DNA of 22,500 nt from Glandiceps talaboti (GCF_964340395.1 NC_135567.1:18432806-18455305); one strand, 5' to 3'. Shown: positions 9,516-18,389, counted from the stretch's first letter. The notes: generated by a model from the sequence alone, not told the origin. A program made the numbers and translations.

Positions 9516-9634
9516 TACATACATACATACATACATACATACATACATACATACATACATACATACATACATACATACATACATACATACATACATACAT
9601 AACATACAGAGAGCGACAGACAGACAGACAGGGT
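9463..9634. repeat. (ACAG)n/(ACAT)n compound microsatellite
   Basis: ACAG units to about 9514 switch to about 21 ACAT units (9514-9600), then a short CAGAGAGCGACAGACAG tail. The flanking DNA to about 9720 is also rich in GAGACAG. All frames through it are low-complexity artefacts. Confidence 0.97.
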
Positions 9635-9719
9635 ATGCCATCATCACAGAGATACAAAACGTCTAACAAGCACAGAGAGACAGGCAAATAGTTGCAAGCA
9701 GACATTGATAGCGAGACAG

Positions 9720-10140
9720 ATTGTTGGCAACATCTAGAATCCAAGACGACATCATAAAACAAAGAAAGCAAACAAGTTAATGGCAAATTATAATGATTTA
9801 TATTAACGCTGGGACCATTTACAATTATCGTTATTGTAAATTGGTAGAGAGGTTTATCTGATAAATAAATAAAACTCTATGTAGAGCTAAATTAATAATA
9901 CAGGTACATGGACTATGGGAGTCAATGACTATATTTGAATACACATCTGATGTATATTAGCTACGACTTCACATCCGCTGAGATAGTTCTTCCTGATAAC
10001 ATTATGATATTAATAATTCATAACTTGACATAAACAAGACGTCCCCATTTTCAGTTCCAATACTTAATATTAGAGATCGATATTACTGCTTTCGCTAAAT
10101 GACATCCTCTTCCTCGACGATGAGTGACTAATTGCAAACT
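9720..10140. other. Unassigned AT-rich sequence
   Basis: About 420 bases with no recognisable gene or repeat. Confidence 0.6.
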
Positions 10141-10175
10141 GGAAATTGGTTGTTTGTCACTGTCTGTTTGTCGTC

Positions 10176-10188
10176 GTCACCTAGCAAC
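10176..10188. promoter_or_regulatory. RFX-type X-box
   Basis: GTCACCTAGCAAC fits the X-box consensus GTNRCC-N-RGYAAC at every defined position. RFX factors bind this site, classically upstream of ciliary genes in animals. It is followed eight bases later by a YY1-like GCCATTTTG. On the minus strand it reads through the 3' end of a possible short first exon. The motif is direct; function is inferred. Confidence 0.5.
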
Positions 10189-10200
10189 AGCGTCCGCCAT
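10181..10200 (-). CDS. Possible first coding exon (very short)
   Basis: On the minus strand, CAAA precedes ATGGCGGACGCTGTTGCTAG, followed at once by GTGACG, a usable splice donor. This would encode Met-Ala-Asp-Ala-Val-Ala plus two bases. An ATGGCGG start in a YY1-like setting is typical of the first exon of housekeeping genes in animals. No downstream exon was recognised at lower coordinates, which are mostly repeats, so the rest would be far away. The evidence is motif-level only, and the same bases also make up most of the X-box. Confidence 0.2.
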
Positions 10201-10329
10201 TTTGATTTAGAAACTATAGGATAAAAATTATGTTATTTAATGAATTCTTAATTGTAATTCTAAAACTAGGTTGAAGGATGATTCTAGATAACTCATATTG
10301 CAACTCATTATACTGTATTCTGTATTTAT

Positions 10330-10407
10330 TCAATGAAAAGATTTAAATTTTAAGAACATGGGAAGCTTGAACAAAATTAGAGAATAGGAAACTTGCAAAC
10401 CCGCCAT
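10330..10407 (-). CDS. Possible 25-codon ORF with YY1-like start
   Basis: Minus-strand CAACATGGCGGGTTTGC opens a 25-codon frame ending in TGA at 10330-10332, with a hydrophobic middle. Upstream, on the same strand, is CATTTCCCATGATGCAAC, a promoter-like CCCAT(G/C)ATGC context. This is the second ATGGCGG on the minus strand within 210 bases. It may be an alternative start or an upstream ORF rather than a gene. Confidence 0.15.
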   Translation of the reverse strand: MAGLQVSYSLILFKLPMFLKFKSFH

Positions 10408-10440
10408 GTTGAATGTTGCATCATGGGAAATGTGATAATA

Positions 10441-10487
10441 AATACTAATCAATTAGTATTGTAAACAATAATGTTACATTGTTTTAC
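10441..10487. promoter_or_regulatory. Two adjacent palindromes, paired-class homeodomain site
   Basis: AATACTAATCAATTAGTATT (10441-10460) is two 9-base inverted arms separated by CA. Its centre TAATCAATTA is a P2-type palindromic homeodomain dimer site. It abuts GTAAACAAT ... ATTGTTTTAC (about 10461-10487), a second near-perfect inverted repeat containing a forkhead-like GTAAACAA. Confidence 0.4.
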
Positions 10488-10499
10488 CACAAATGATCA

Positions 10500-10829
10500 A
10501 TTCATAGTCACCCTGAGCAATGTGGGAGGTTTATTTTATCGGTAGCTCCAAATTAGGTATTACAATAACCACAGATAATCCCATAGTCCTTTGCGTCTGA
10601 GCTTGCTCAGTTTGGATTGCAAGTTGCCTATTACTACAACATGTAGTGTTTGAATGTGATATATGATTCACCATTTCGCTTTTTACCATCTTTGTATAAA
10701 TTTAATCTTAGATAAATACAAAATAGTTAGTTGTCTGAAATACTGAAATAGTAGACACTTAAAGCTGATGCACAAATGTCTGAGGATATCACACTGTTGC
10801 TACACAAACTGGTAATGACGTTACCATGT
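10500..10829. other. Unassigned sequence
   Basis: About 330 bases with no recognisable gene or repeat between the promoter-like cluster and the tetranucleotide array. Confidence 0.55.
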
Positions 10830-10981
10830 CAGTGAGTGAGTGAGTGAGTGAGTGAGTCAGTCAGTCAGTCAGTCAGTCAGTCAGTCAGTCAGTCAGTCAG
10901 TCAGTCAGTCAGTCAGTCAGTCAGTCAGTCAGTCAGTCAGTGAATGAGTCAGTCAGTCAGTCAGTCAGTCAGTCAGTCAGT
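10830..10981. repeat. (GTGA)n to (GTCA)n tetranucleotide array, left half
   Basis: Six or seven GAGT units switch sharply to about 30 TCAG units, with one short reversion (GTGAATGAG) near 10940. The array stops at the (TTG)n tail of the LINE fragment and resumes on the far side of it. Confidence 0.96.
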
Positions 10982-11136
10982 TAGTTGTTGTTGTTGTTGT
11001 TGTTGTTGTTTCTTTATTCCTCCTCAAAGAGAAGAGTTACAACTCAGTTCAGAAATATACAAAAAACAAAATAATAAATAAATAACTATAGAGTGCATGA
11101 CTTCATTAGTCAGTTAAACGATAAACTTAAGGATTT

Positions 11137-11370
11137 TATCTTGAATATTTCCTATTTGTTCGGTTGCTGAAATTTATACTTACTGTCTTCTAAAAAATTG
11201 ACAGTAAGAAATAGGAGTGTGACGAGACATCATAATCCAATCAAAAGTCTAAGCATGTGTCTATAAGCTTATAGACTATATCTTGAAATATTTCCCATTC
11301 ATATGGTTGCTGAAAGTGTTTTTTGCTATCTTCTAAGATGCTGATAGTAAAATCAACTTCATTTAAGTTG
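11137..11370. repeat. Internal duplication within the LINE 3' end
   Basis: TATCTTGAATATTTCC at 11137 and TATCTTGAAATATTTCC at 11279 begin two diverged copies 142 bases apart. Each goes on through GGTTGCTGAAA, TCTTCTAA and a TGA(C/T)AGTAA segment. The copies are about 70% alike by eye. The second copy is the coding end of the zinc-motif frame, so the 3' UTR side contains a decayed duplicate of the C-terminal codons. Confidence 0.7.
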
Positions 11371-11580
11371 TACAAACGTACAGCAAAGTTAACGTTGATA
11401 TTATCAAACATAGTTGACCAGAAAATGTCTCTTCGTACAGCCGTATTACGACATGAAGTCAATAAATGAGTTAGATAATCTCCAACGAGCTCTTGACATT
11501 TAGAACATTCAGTTTGTCCTAAAGAGGCTAGGATTTTCATTATTTTGTAAACTATTGGCCTGTAACGAGGAAACTTACGT
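11241..11580 (-). pseudogene. Reverse-transcriptase C-terminal zinc-motif fragment
   Basis: The 99 codons from the first Met carry Cys12-x2-Cys15-x9-His25-x4-Cys30 with a Leu-Thr-His-Leu-Leu context, then a region of basic and aromatic residues. This CCHC arrangement is typical of the C-terminus of animal non-LTR retrotransposon polyproteins, after the reverse-transcriptase domain. About 13 more codons are open upstream of the Met, so the Met is not a real start. All endonuclease and polymerase motifs are missing, making this a dead 3' fragment. The last codons overlap the perfect palindrome GTCTATAAGCTTATAGAC (11259-11276). Confidence 0.7.
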
Positions 11581-11582
11581 GA

Positions 11583-11862
11583 ATGAGTGAGTGAGTGGGT
11601 GGGTGGGTGGGTGGGTGGTCGAGCGAGCGAGCGAGCGAGTGAGTGAGTGAGTGAGTGAGTGAGTGAGTGAGTGAGTCAGTCAGTCAGTGAGTAAGTGAGT
11701 CAGTCAGTGAGTGAGTCAGTCAGTCAGTCAGTCAGTCAGTCAGTCAGCCAACCAGCCAGTCAGTCAGTCAGCCAACCAGCCAGCCAGTAAGGTTGTGAGT
11801 CGATCAGTCAGTCAGTCAGTCAGTCAGTCAGTAAGTAAGGCAGTCGGTCGGTCGGTCCGCCA
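11583..11862. repeat. GTGA/GGGT/GAGC/GTCA/GCCA tetranucleotide array, right half
   Basis: The unit changes block by block: GAGT, then GGGT (about 11597-11617), GAGC, GAGT again, TCAG, AACCAGCC interruptions, TCAG, then TCGG. Nearly every variant keeps a G at one fixed position while one neighbouring base changes, so each block seems to be a point mutant that then expanded. Confidence 0.95.
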
Positions 11863-11869
11863 GTAATTC

Positions 11870-12385
11870 ATAGTCTTATAAAATAAATATTCGATCAATC
11901 TTTTGAATGTCAGAACAATCAACCATCAGCCTATAATTAATTAATAAAACAAATATAATAACGTGACAACGAATTCATTGAACCGAAAAACTTTTAAATT
12001 AACAAATATTCCATCGAACGACTAGATCATATATTTTCTTTATTAAGCCAGGTAAGGGTAATTAATTAGTAAATGGACCATTGATTAGTTTAAGTACAAA
12101 GAAAAGAAGCATCTAGAATATCAAGTTATCGTTTCATTAATTCTATGTCATAATTTCTTGCTTATTATCTTGATATCGTCTGACAATTCATCAATGCACA
12201 AGAACATGTTACACAACTGTCATTTGCATATTTCATTTAGCAACATTCGAGACAGGTTAACTTCCATATCATAAATTCATTCTTTAAAAAAAAAACATTT
12301 TAGCACATATATCTTTTGGACCAGTTTTGTTGAAATTGTCGTTATGTTGATTCAAACATTTACTGACCACATTTAAAAGATAGCT
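11870..12385. other. Unassigned AT-rich sequence
   Basis: About 500 bases with no recognisable gene or repeat; a poly-A run lies near 12286-12294. Confidence 0.6.
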
Positions 12386-12389
12386 CTGT

Positions 12390-13075
12390 CCTCTCAGAAT
12401 TGTGATGTGGTAGTAGAGAGTAAACGACAGTGGCGGTGAAATTAAACTTCTTCTTTTTTTGAAAAATATTTCATTCTTTGTTGAGTCATTTTGGATCAGT
12501 TTAAGTCTAATTGTTCACTTGTATAAACTGAAGTCCATATTTGTATCGAAAATACCCGAATATAAAAAATATGTTTTTGAATGTGCTCCGACAGAAATTT
12601 GCTGTGTGGTGATGATGATGTAATGACAGTCGTACTGTGAGATGAAACAAAATTCATTTTTTCCATAAAAATGTTGACATTTCATTTTTTCCTGTTGAAT
12701 TGGTTTAAAATGTCTTCATTTTTAAATCGATGTCGACAGCGCCTAAAATTTCAAACCTTACCTGATGTTATCTCTTAGAATATTAACATATGGTAATGAG
12801 AGGACACGACAATCATACTATAATATTAATCATACGTGTACATATACAGTCACAGTACTAGTGGTTCTTTTTTCCATAAATATTTTATCCAATTGATTCA
12901 TTGTGAAAATGTTAAGTCAAACCGTTTCATTTAAGCTTAGTATTCAAGCAAAATGTTTCACCTAAAGCTACCACACTTAAGAGAAATTTCAATAAAGTTA
13001 TTGTTTCTGAACTTGTGGTAATAATGAGAGAACGACAGCCATATTCTGCGATATACATCATCAGTTTCTCGGCTA
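12390..13075. repeat. Four diverged dispersed repeats of a GACAGTC-containing segment
   Basis: A segment with the order GTGGTA/GTGGTGATGATG, AGAG, GACA(G/A)(T/C)C, ATAC-like and then a T-rich TTTTTTCCATAAA stretch recurs around 12405, 12605, 12790 and 13015. The GACA cores lie at about 12427, 12625, 12808 and 13034 (steps of roughly 198, 183 and 226). Copies 2 and 3 are the clearest pair, sharing TTTTTTCCATAAA and GAAAATGTT/AAAATGTTGACA. The similarity is weak and was judged by eye. Confidence 0.4.
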
Positions 13076-13284
13076 AGCAGTCTGAACTTTACACAATTGA
13101 TAACAGATAGTGTAATACCAACAGAAGGAACCCTTTAAATGTAGGAGTAATCAGAAAAAAATGCAGATAATGACACGCGTTGTATGGTGCATTCAAGTTA
13201 AGATAAGAAGTTAGCGATACCAGAGTCAACCCTTTGACTGAACACATCATTGGCACATTCTTAAAAAGCCAAGCTAAACTATAC

Positions 13285-13852
13285 CTAAAATGATGTAGGC
13301 TTGGTGTTTTACTCAGGTGACATCACATTTACAGCTAAAATGATGGTGCCTTGGTGTTTCACTCATGTGACATGACATTTAATACATACCTTCACACAAC
13401 TTCTAATGCAAAAGAAACAATTACATAGGTGCTGTGTACAGTGGGGATGTAGAAGTAATCAAGTTGAAATGTTGATTATCAGTTAGAAAATAATTAATTG
13501 CAGCCATTACATACACCAAGTCCATGTGTAATGTTTTCATTACAAGCCTGTCTTTACTGTACTGTGCACGTGAAAGAATAGCAATACTTATCAGTGTTCA
13601 ATGTGATTGGGTAAAGGATCCTGTTGTGTTCATTGTGTCTCTGTTACTGTTAGTCTAGAGCTGAAAAACGTCAAGAACATAATGTCCCATGAGTGAAACA
13701 CCAAGCCTACATCATTTTAGTTGTAATGTCCCATGAGTGAAACGACAAGCCTACATCATTTTAGCTATATGCTCCATGAGTGAAACGACAAGCCTACATA
13801 ATTTTTAGCTGTAATGTCCCATAAGTGAAACACCAAGCCTACATCATTTTAG
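13285..13852 (-). mobile_element. Element A: minisatellite-ended repeat, inverted copy of B
   Basis: The left end has two 44-bp-type units (13285-13375, CTAAAATGATGTAGGCTTGG at the start). The right end has four units in the opposite orientation (13680-13852, ending CATCATTTTAG). The roughly 300-bp middle matches the reverse complement of 20332-20640 along its length; for example, GATTGGGTAAAGGATCCTGT, GTGGGGATGTAGAA and AATGCAAAAGAAACAATTAC are shared. CTAAAATGATG at one outer end and CATCATTTTAG at the other form terminal inverted repeats. No target duplication is evident and no protein is encoded, so it would be non-autonomous. The superfamily is unknown. Confidence 0.85.
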
Positions 13853-13859
13853 CCGTAAG

Positions 13860-14505
13860 TACACAGAGCTGTTTGAAGATGGTCATCTAAACGCTGCACT
13901 GGCTTAAACTTGAGCATTTTTGAAAGTATTGAGTTAGACTCACTCATAACATAACACACCTTGAATAGTACTGAATTACCGTACACACAATATGGTACAA
14001 TAAATCCCATTTAATTGATAATTGGGTCCGCACTTTAAAATAAGCACGCCAGTGGTATCATGGTAACCTATTGGCTGTACTACTTAAAAATAAACAAAAA
14101 AATTAATTGGCATATACAAAGTTAAATGATTGGTATTTTAATCATTTTCAGGGAATATATTTTTGGCTGTCTGATCGAGAAAATAAATACCCCTGTTAGA
14201 GCTAGTGCAAACTGAAGGCTTGTGTATCATTTAAGAACAATAATGAGATCAAACTAAAGTGCTCTATTAGTAGAGTGGTATATAAAACTTTACGTTTATG
14301 ACTTAACTACTTTAAGAAAGACATACAGTACATTCATCATGTGTTTCCTACCTATAACTTTTTATCATCACTCCGTTTAAAGTGTTGAAAGGATTTTATA
14401 TGTTTATAATTATTTACATCTTATAGTAAGATACGACGTCTCCTTGTCAACCCATAACTTTATTGTATCTCCGCCTACCTAGCTTTCTTTATTTACTTAC
14501 TTACT
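13860..14505. other. Unassigned AT-rich sequence
   Basis: About 640 bases with no recognisable gene or repeat. CATGGTAACC followed by ATTGGCTG near 14058 is CCAAT-like on the minus strand but isolated. Confidence 0.55.
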
Positions 14506-14508
14506 GAT

Positions 14509-14533
14509 CTCTCTCTCTCTCTCTCTCTCTCTC

Positions 14534-14575
<42 letters not shown>

Positions 14576-14612
14576 ATCTCTCTGTCTCTCTCTCTCTCTG
14601 TCTCTCTATCTC

Positions 14613-14693
<81 letters not shown>
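14509..14693. repeat. (CT)n polypyrimidine tract
   Basis: About 185 bases of CT with interspersed CTGT and CTAT units, the last 65 bases pure CT. It ends about 57 bases before the splice-acceptor-like site at 14750. An (AG)n tract at 15126-15207 is complementary to it. Confidence 0.96.
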
Positions 14694-14694
<1 letters not shown>

Positions 14695-14750
14695 AGGAAT
14701 AGAGTCGTCAATGTTGCATATTCTTTACGTCTTGTACATTTTTCTTTCAG

Positions 14751-14877
14751 ATTGGCAGCCTATCAGATATCCAGAATGGTCGTAAAAGACGGCGTAACGA
14801 AGATAGGAGAAGATCTAGACAAAGTGAGAAGATGAAAACCAAAAATGGCAGAAGGAGAGTGACAGTGGGGCAAAATG
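14751..14877 (+). CDS. Candidate internal exon encoding a basic segment
   Basis: CATTTTTCTTTCAG at 14737-14750 is a strong acceptor with a polypyrimidine run, and ATG|GTATGA at 14877/14878 is an acceptable donor. The 127 bases between are open for 42 codons plus one base. The peptide starts Ile-Gly-Ser-Leu-Ser-Asp-Ile-Gln-Asn-Gly, then Arg-Lys-Arg-Arg-Arg. By count it has 15 Arg/Lys in 42 residues, no Cys and no hydrophobic core. Arg-Lys-Arg-Arg could be a furin-type cleavage site or a nuclear localisation signal. I recognise no family. The frame also runs on into the downstream ACAG repeat, and purine-rich DNA favours Arg/Lys/Glu codons by chance, so this remains a candidate only. Confidence 0.3.
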
Positions 14878-14918
14878 GTATGAGGAGTTCGTTTTTTTAT
14901 ATGAGAGAGAATGAGAGA

Positions 14919-15044
<126 letters not shown>

Positions 15045-15125
15045 TGGAGTGAAGGGGACAGACGGGGAGACAGCGACAGAGACATGATTAGATGGAGGGA
15101 GAAAGAAGGGGAGGAGGCTTAAATA

Positions 15126-15132
15126 GAGCGAG

Positions 15133-15207
<75 letters not shown>
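15126..15207. repeat. (AG)n polypurine tract
   Basis: About 38 AG units preceded by AGAGCGAGAGCGAG. It is complementary to the CT tract at 14509-14693, so the two could pair in a transcript covering both. Confidence 0.96.
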
Positions 15208-15210
<3 letters not shown>

Positions 15211-15214
15211 GTGT

Positions 15215-15605
15215 AAGACAGGGAGAGGTCATATCTTAAAGCCACACTCCTTGAAGTAACTTTCCATTCCATAAGTCATCACATTACAATAAGTAGGACC
15301 TCAGCATAAAATGCATGTCTTTGAATCACATGCAACTCTTCATAAACTCATTACTACGTGTTCTATCTAAAATCCTCTTGTAACCTTTGACCTACTCTTG
15401 TTGACAGATATAAACTCTGATATCATGGTCCAACGGTATCTGCCATCAGGCATTTCAAATTTATTCGAGCTGTGTAGATTTTTCGTGGCCGTCGAAGACA
15501 CGTTTACATAAATCTCCCTTTGTCTGTTCGATTTATCTGTTGTAATTTACGCAGCAGTCCTCGGGTCTTGTGACACCGTCACGTAACATTGGCTCCATCA
15601 GGTGC
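15215..15605. other. Unassigned sequence
   Basis: About 390 bases with no recognisable gene or repeat. The base composition is less AT-rich than its surroundings around 15480-15610. Confidence 0.5.
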
Positions 15606-15613
15606 CACTTGTA

Positions 15614-15912
15614 TCGTAAATATTGTGAAAGGAATCACACGTTCCAAAAACTTCCAATTTAGTCGTAAAAAACGTTGAAAAGAAATTCTCATTTGTGTTA
15701 ATGTTTCGAACAGCTAGGTTTCTTTTGGCTCAAAATAATAGACATTATACTCAGCATTGTATAAAGGTCGCAAATATTTAGAAAGGAATGACAAATTCCA
15801 AAAAATGACAATTTTGTCGTCAAAAACATTTTTGAAAAAAAATATCGTTTATTGTGAATTTCTTTGGCATCCAACTTTCGTTTTGGACCAAAACCATAGA
15901 TATCATCCTAAA
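15614..15912. repeat. Diverged tandem duplication, 154-bp unit
   Basis: TCGTAAATATTGTGAAAGGA at 15614 and TCGCAAATATTTAGAAAGGA at 15768 open two copies in tandem. Both continue through TCCAAAAA, CAATTT(A/T)GTCGT(A/C)AAAAAC, then a CTTTTGGCTCAAAATAATAG/GTTTTGGACCAAAACCATAG segment and GACATTAT/GATATCAT. Similarity is about 70% by eye, with a few indels. No open frame spans both copies. Confidence 0.75.
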
Positions 15913-15929
15913 TAATTTATAGATGTTAA

Positions 15930-16790
15930 AAGTTTTCCTCAATACCCACTTTTACTCCCCCCCCCCCCCTTATCTTGCGATTTCAAGTTGGCGACACATG
16001 GACAGAGTAATGTTTAGCTTGGCTTTAGCTCTAGCTAAAAATATGTCATCTGCCTTGTCGCCTTATAAAATTAGGTACATAAATTTTCAACTTTAGATTT
16101 ATTTTAATGTGATTTCTACTTCATGAATGTTATTTGTCCAATTTGATAATTTAGTGCAGGCTACGTGATTTATTTGGGCTACTTTTTGGAATGGTATCTC
16201 TCAGATACTGTTTTGGTTGTCTGCGAGTATTTATACCAGAGTGTGATGTCCCAACTATGTCGATAGTCTTAAATCATCAACAAAACCAAGTACGGTCACA
16301 CACAAAGTTTCACGGTACATGCGAAAACTATAATGATAGTCGATTGACTGTTCACGCTTCTTCTTCTTGGTTTGCTTGTTTATGTTGTTGTTTTTGTTTT
16401 GTTTTTTTGACTAATAAAGTGTTATTGAAAATAAACCCGCGGTTAGTGTTGATTTTTTTTAATGAAAATCAAAAATCTGTAATTTTGACAAAATTTGTTA
16501 ATGACATCAGTGGCGGCAAAGAGTACGAATATTCGCAAGGATGTCAGCTCAGATTTGGCACCAATCATGTTTTATAACAGATAATTATCCCATTTAGCAA
16601 AATGCAGAGTGTTAAAATATCTTTTTTTTAATGTACAAAGAAAAGTTCTAGTCTTTAGAACATCACTCAATAAATCCGTAAACACACATGGGAATCTAAC
16701 CTTATTCTTACGTTAGAGTGTAACGCAACCCACAAAGTTCTTTTGTTTACAACGGTCTGCTAGAACGGTTTTAGGTCCAATGCAAAAATT
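15930..16790. other. Unassigned sequence with poly-C run
   Basis: A run of about 13 C lies at 15957-15969. A 128-codon plus-strand frame (16191-16577) has a Cys/Phe-rich hydrophobic stretch near residues 60-75. No domain is recognised, and its context (Leu/Phe/Cys-rich, AT-rich, no splice support) suggests chance. ACTAATAAAG at about 16409 is a polyadenylation-like signal only by sequence. Confidence 0.45.
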
Positions 16791-16799
16791 TCTGACGGT

Positions 16800-17860
16800 G
16801 AAATTTTCCCGCCAATTTTTCTGCCACTTTTTTACTTTCCTAAATTTTGTGACTGACTTTATATATCTGTGGGATACAAGAACGGAGAACTGGTTTATAA
16901 ATGTTATGTATACCGTAAATATGCTCTGTTCATCCAAAAATTCAAACAGACGACAATTGTTGGTGAAATTCAAGATCTAATCACGTGACCGCATTGTTTG
17001 TCCTCGAAATGGCACAGTTTACTGCCTACAAAAACACACATAGACAACATTTGGATGTTTCTTGTCTGGTTGGCATGCCGGTATATCTACGCAAATTTAC
17101 GACCGGTTTGCGACCCTTCTTCCTCTAATCAATGCTAACTTTTGACAGACGTGTAACGTACCAATCACCGGCCAAAAGTTGCTGCCAGCGAAAACATCGT
17201 GCATAAATCACAAAAGTTGCCTCTATTCTTGTTTCGTACAATCTCTAATGTGTAGAAGTCGTCAGGACTCTCCAGTGGTTGGCGGCATATTATGCCTCAA
17301 TTTCTGACGTTTTTAATGCCCTTTTTCAAGGACCGCCGTAAATCTTTCAAATTGTTCCAATGTTATTCAGATTGTTCCTCTAGGCAGTAATTTTAGGCCG
17401 CCAAACTTGACTTCAGAGCAACCGACAGATCGTCTCTCTAAAATCCTCTCTCTTTTTCATATTTTATTCATGCGGGCTTGCCGGCAGAAATACGCCTGTA
17501 CTAATTACAGTAATTTGACTGAACCCTGCCCGAGTAAACTTTCACTTTTTTCAACTCACTGAAGCGAGCAATTTTTTTGTCAAAAATGTTGGTAATTATT
17601 TGTGAACCTGAATTTCAGTCTACATCCAAACCACATCTATCTTATTCGTGATTTGGCGCCAAATTTGTATTGTTGTCCCACTTAGCGGGACGTTGACCAT
17701 CGTCATACTTCACTGAGTGGACGCGCGGTCTTGGCCTATTTATCCCAGAAAGTAAGTTAATCGTTGGGAACTTCCGCAATGAAATAGGTACAAACAGCCA
17801 TATGTCGCGGTGACGACCGTATTATTTCACCTTCGTAGTACAAACAATTTTCCCGCGTAA
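16800..17860. promoter_or_regulatory. Repeat-free region with E2F, E-box and CCAAT motifs
   Basis: This kilobase has no microsatellite, no recognised repeat and visibly more CpG than its surroundings. It holds TTTCCCGCC (16805-16813) and TTTCCCGC (17849-17856), both matching the E2F consensus TTTSSCGC. A perfect 14-base palindrome ATTTGGCGCCAAAT (17651-17664) contains a symmetrical E2F-type site. TCACGTGA (16981-16988) is a palindromic E-box, and CCAATCA at 17161 is CCAAT-box-like. CTAATTACAG near 17500 is a homeodomain-type site. No first exon could be chosen on either strand, and no long frame is convincing. Best read as a candidate promoter or enhancer; which gene it serves is unknown. Confidence 0.4.
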
Positions 17861-17864
17861 AATT

Positions 17865-18335
17865 ATTTGGAGAAAAAAACCCACATTTTTCTGAAATGTT
17901 GTGACTCATCTAATTTTTTTTAGACTAGAATTGTTAAATCATTATTGGTAAACTCATTTTAACCCCAAAACAGTAACCATACTAATAAGTTTCGCTAAAG
18001 TTCACTAAATATGTTCTTAATGACCAGAATAACCTGGCAATGAGTTGACCAATTGATAAAGCATGCGACAGTTGTTGAGTAACTAACACTCCCCCCTACC
18101 ATTTACAATTAGTCTAAGCTATAAAACAAGTATTATCCGACAACTTTGAAAACGTATCAGTAACATATATGGAGGGTTTTTTTTAACTAAGTTCGATTAT
18201 ATACCAATAATATCACATGATATGAAGGGCAATGTCACCTGACAGAAACTTTGAATTCAAATATTCCGAAAAAGAAACTTATTTTAATGACACACTATTT
18301 TGATTTTAAGGATATCATGTCATAAAAAGTCATTA
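17865..18335. other. Unassigned AT-rich sequence
   Basis: About 470 bases with no recognisable gene or repeat. Confidence 0.6.
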
Positions 18336-18340
18336 ATCCA

Positions 18341-18386
18341 TGGGGGTGGGGTGGTATGGGGGTGGGGTGGTATGGGGGTGGGGGTG
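18341..18386 (+). repeat. G-rich 18-bp tandem repeat, G-quadruplex-prone
   Basis: TGGGGGTGGGGTGGTA is repeated about two and a half times. Six runs of four or five G are separated by single T or TGGTAT, well above the four runs needed for an intramolecular G-quadruplex on the plus strand. The unit is too regular to be random in this AT-rich DNA. Confidence 0.85.
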
Positions 18387-18389
18387 CTG

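Larger units (their letters stand above)
10982..11582 (-). mobile_element. 5'-truncated LINE (non-LTR retrotransposon) 3' end
   Basis: On the minus strand, a coding end leads into a 3' UTR and a (CAA)n tail (10982-11010 reads TTG on the plus strand). Tetranucleotide repeat lies directly on both sides, so it appears inserted into a pre-existing array. The frame at 11241-11540 extends upstream without a stop to about 11580, where the microsatellite begins. The pattern (truncated 5' end, C-terminal zinc motif, short-repeat tail) is that of target-primed reverse transcription. The clade cannot be assigned. Target duplications cannot be recognised because both flanks are simple repeat. Confidence 0.75.

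Noticed and set aside
9362-9786. Frames of 60-122 codons on both strands
   Set aside because: ACAG/ACAT repeat artefacts.
16713-16980. Opposed frames of 86 and 66 codons
   Set aside because: Complementary frames over the same bases, no recognised domain, AT-rich composition and no convincing start context.
18341-18386. Telomere-like repeat
   Set aside because: The unit is GGGGGTGGGGTGGTAT, not TTAGGG or a known variant, and only about two and a half copies exist.
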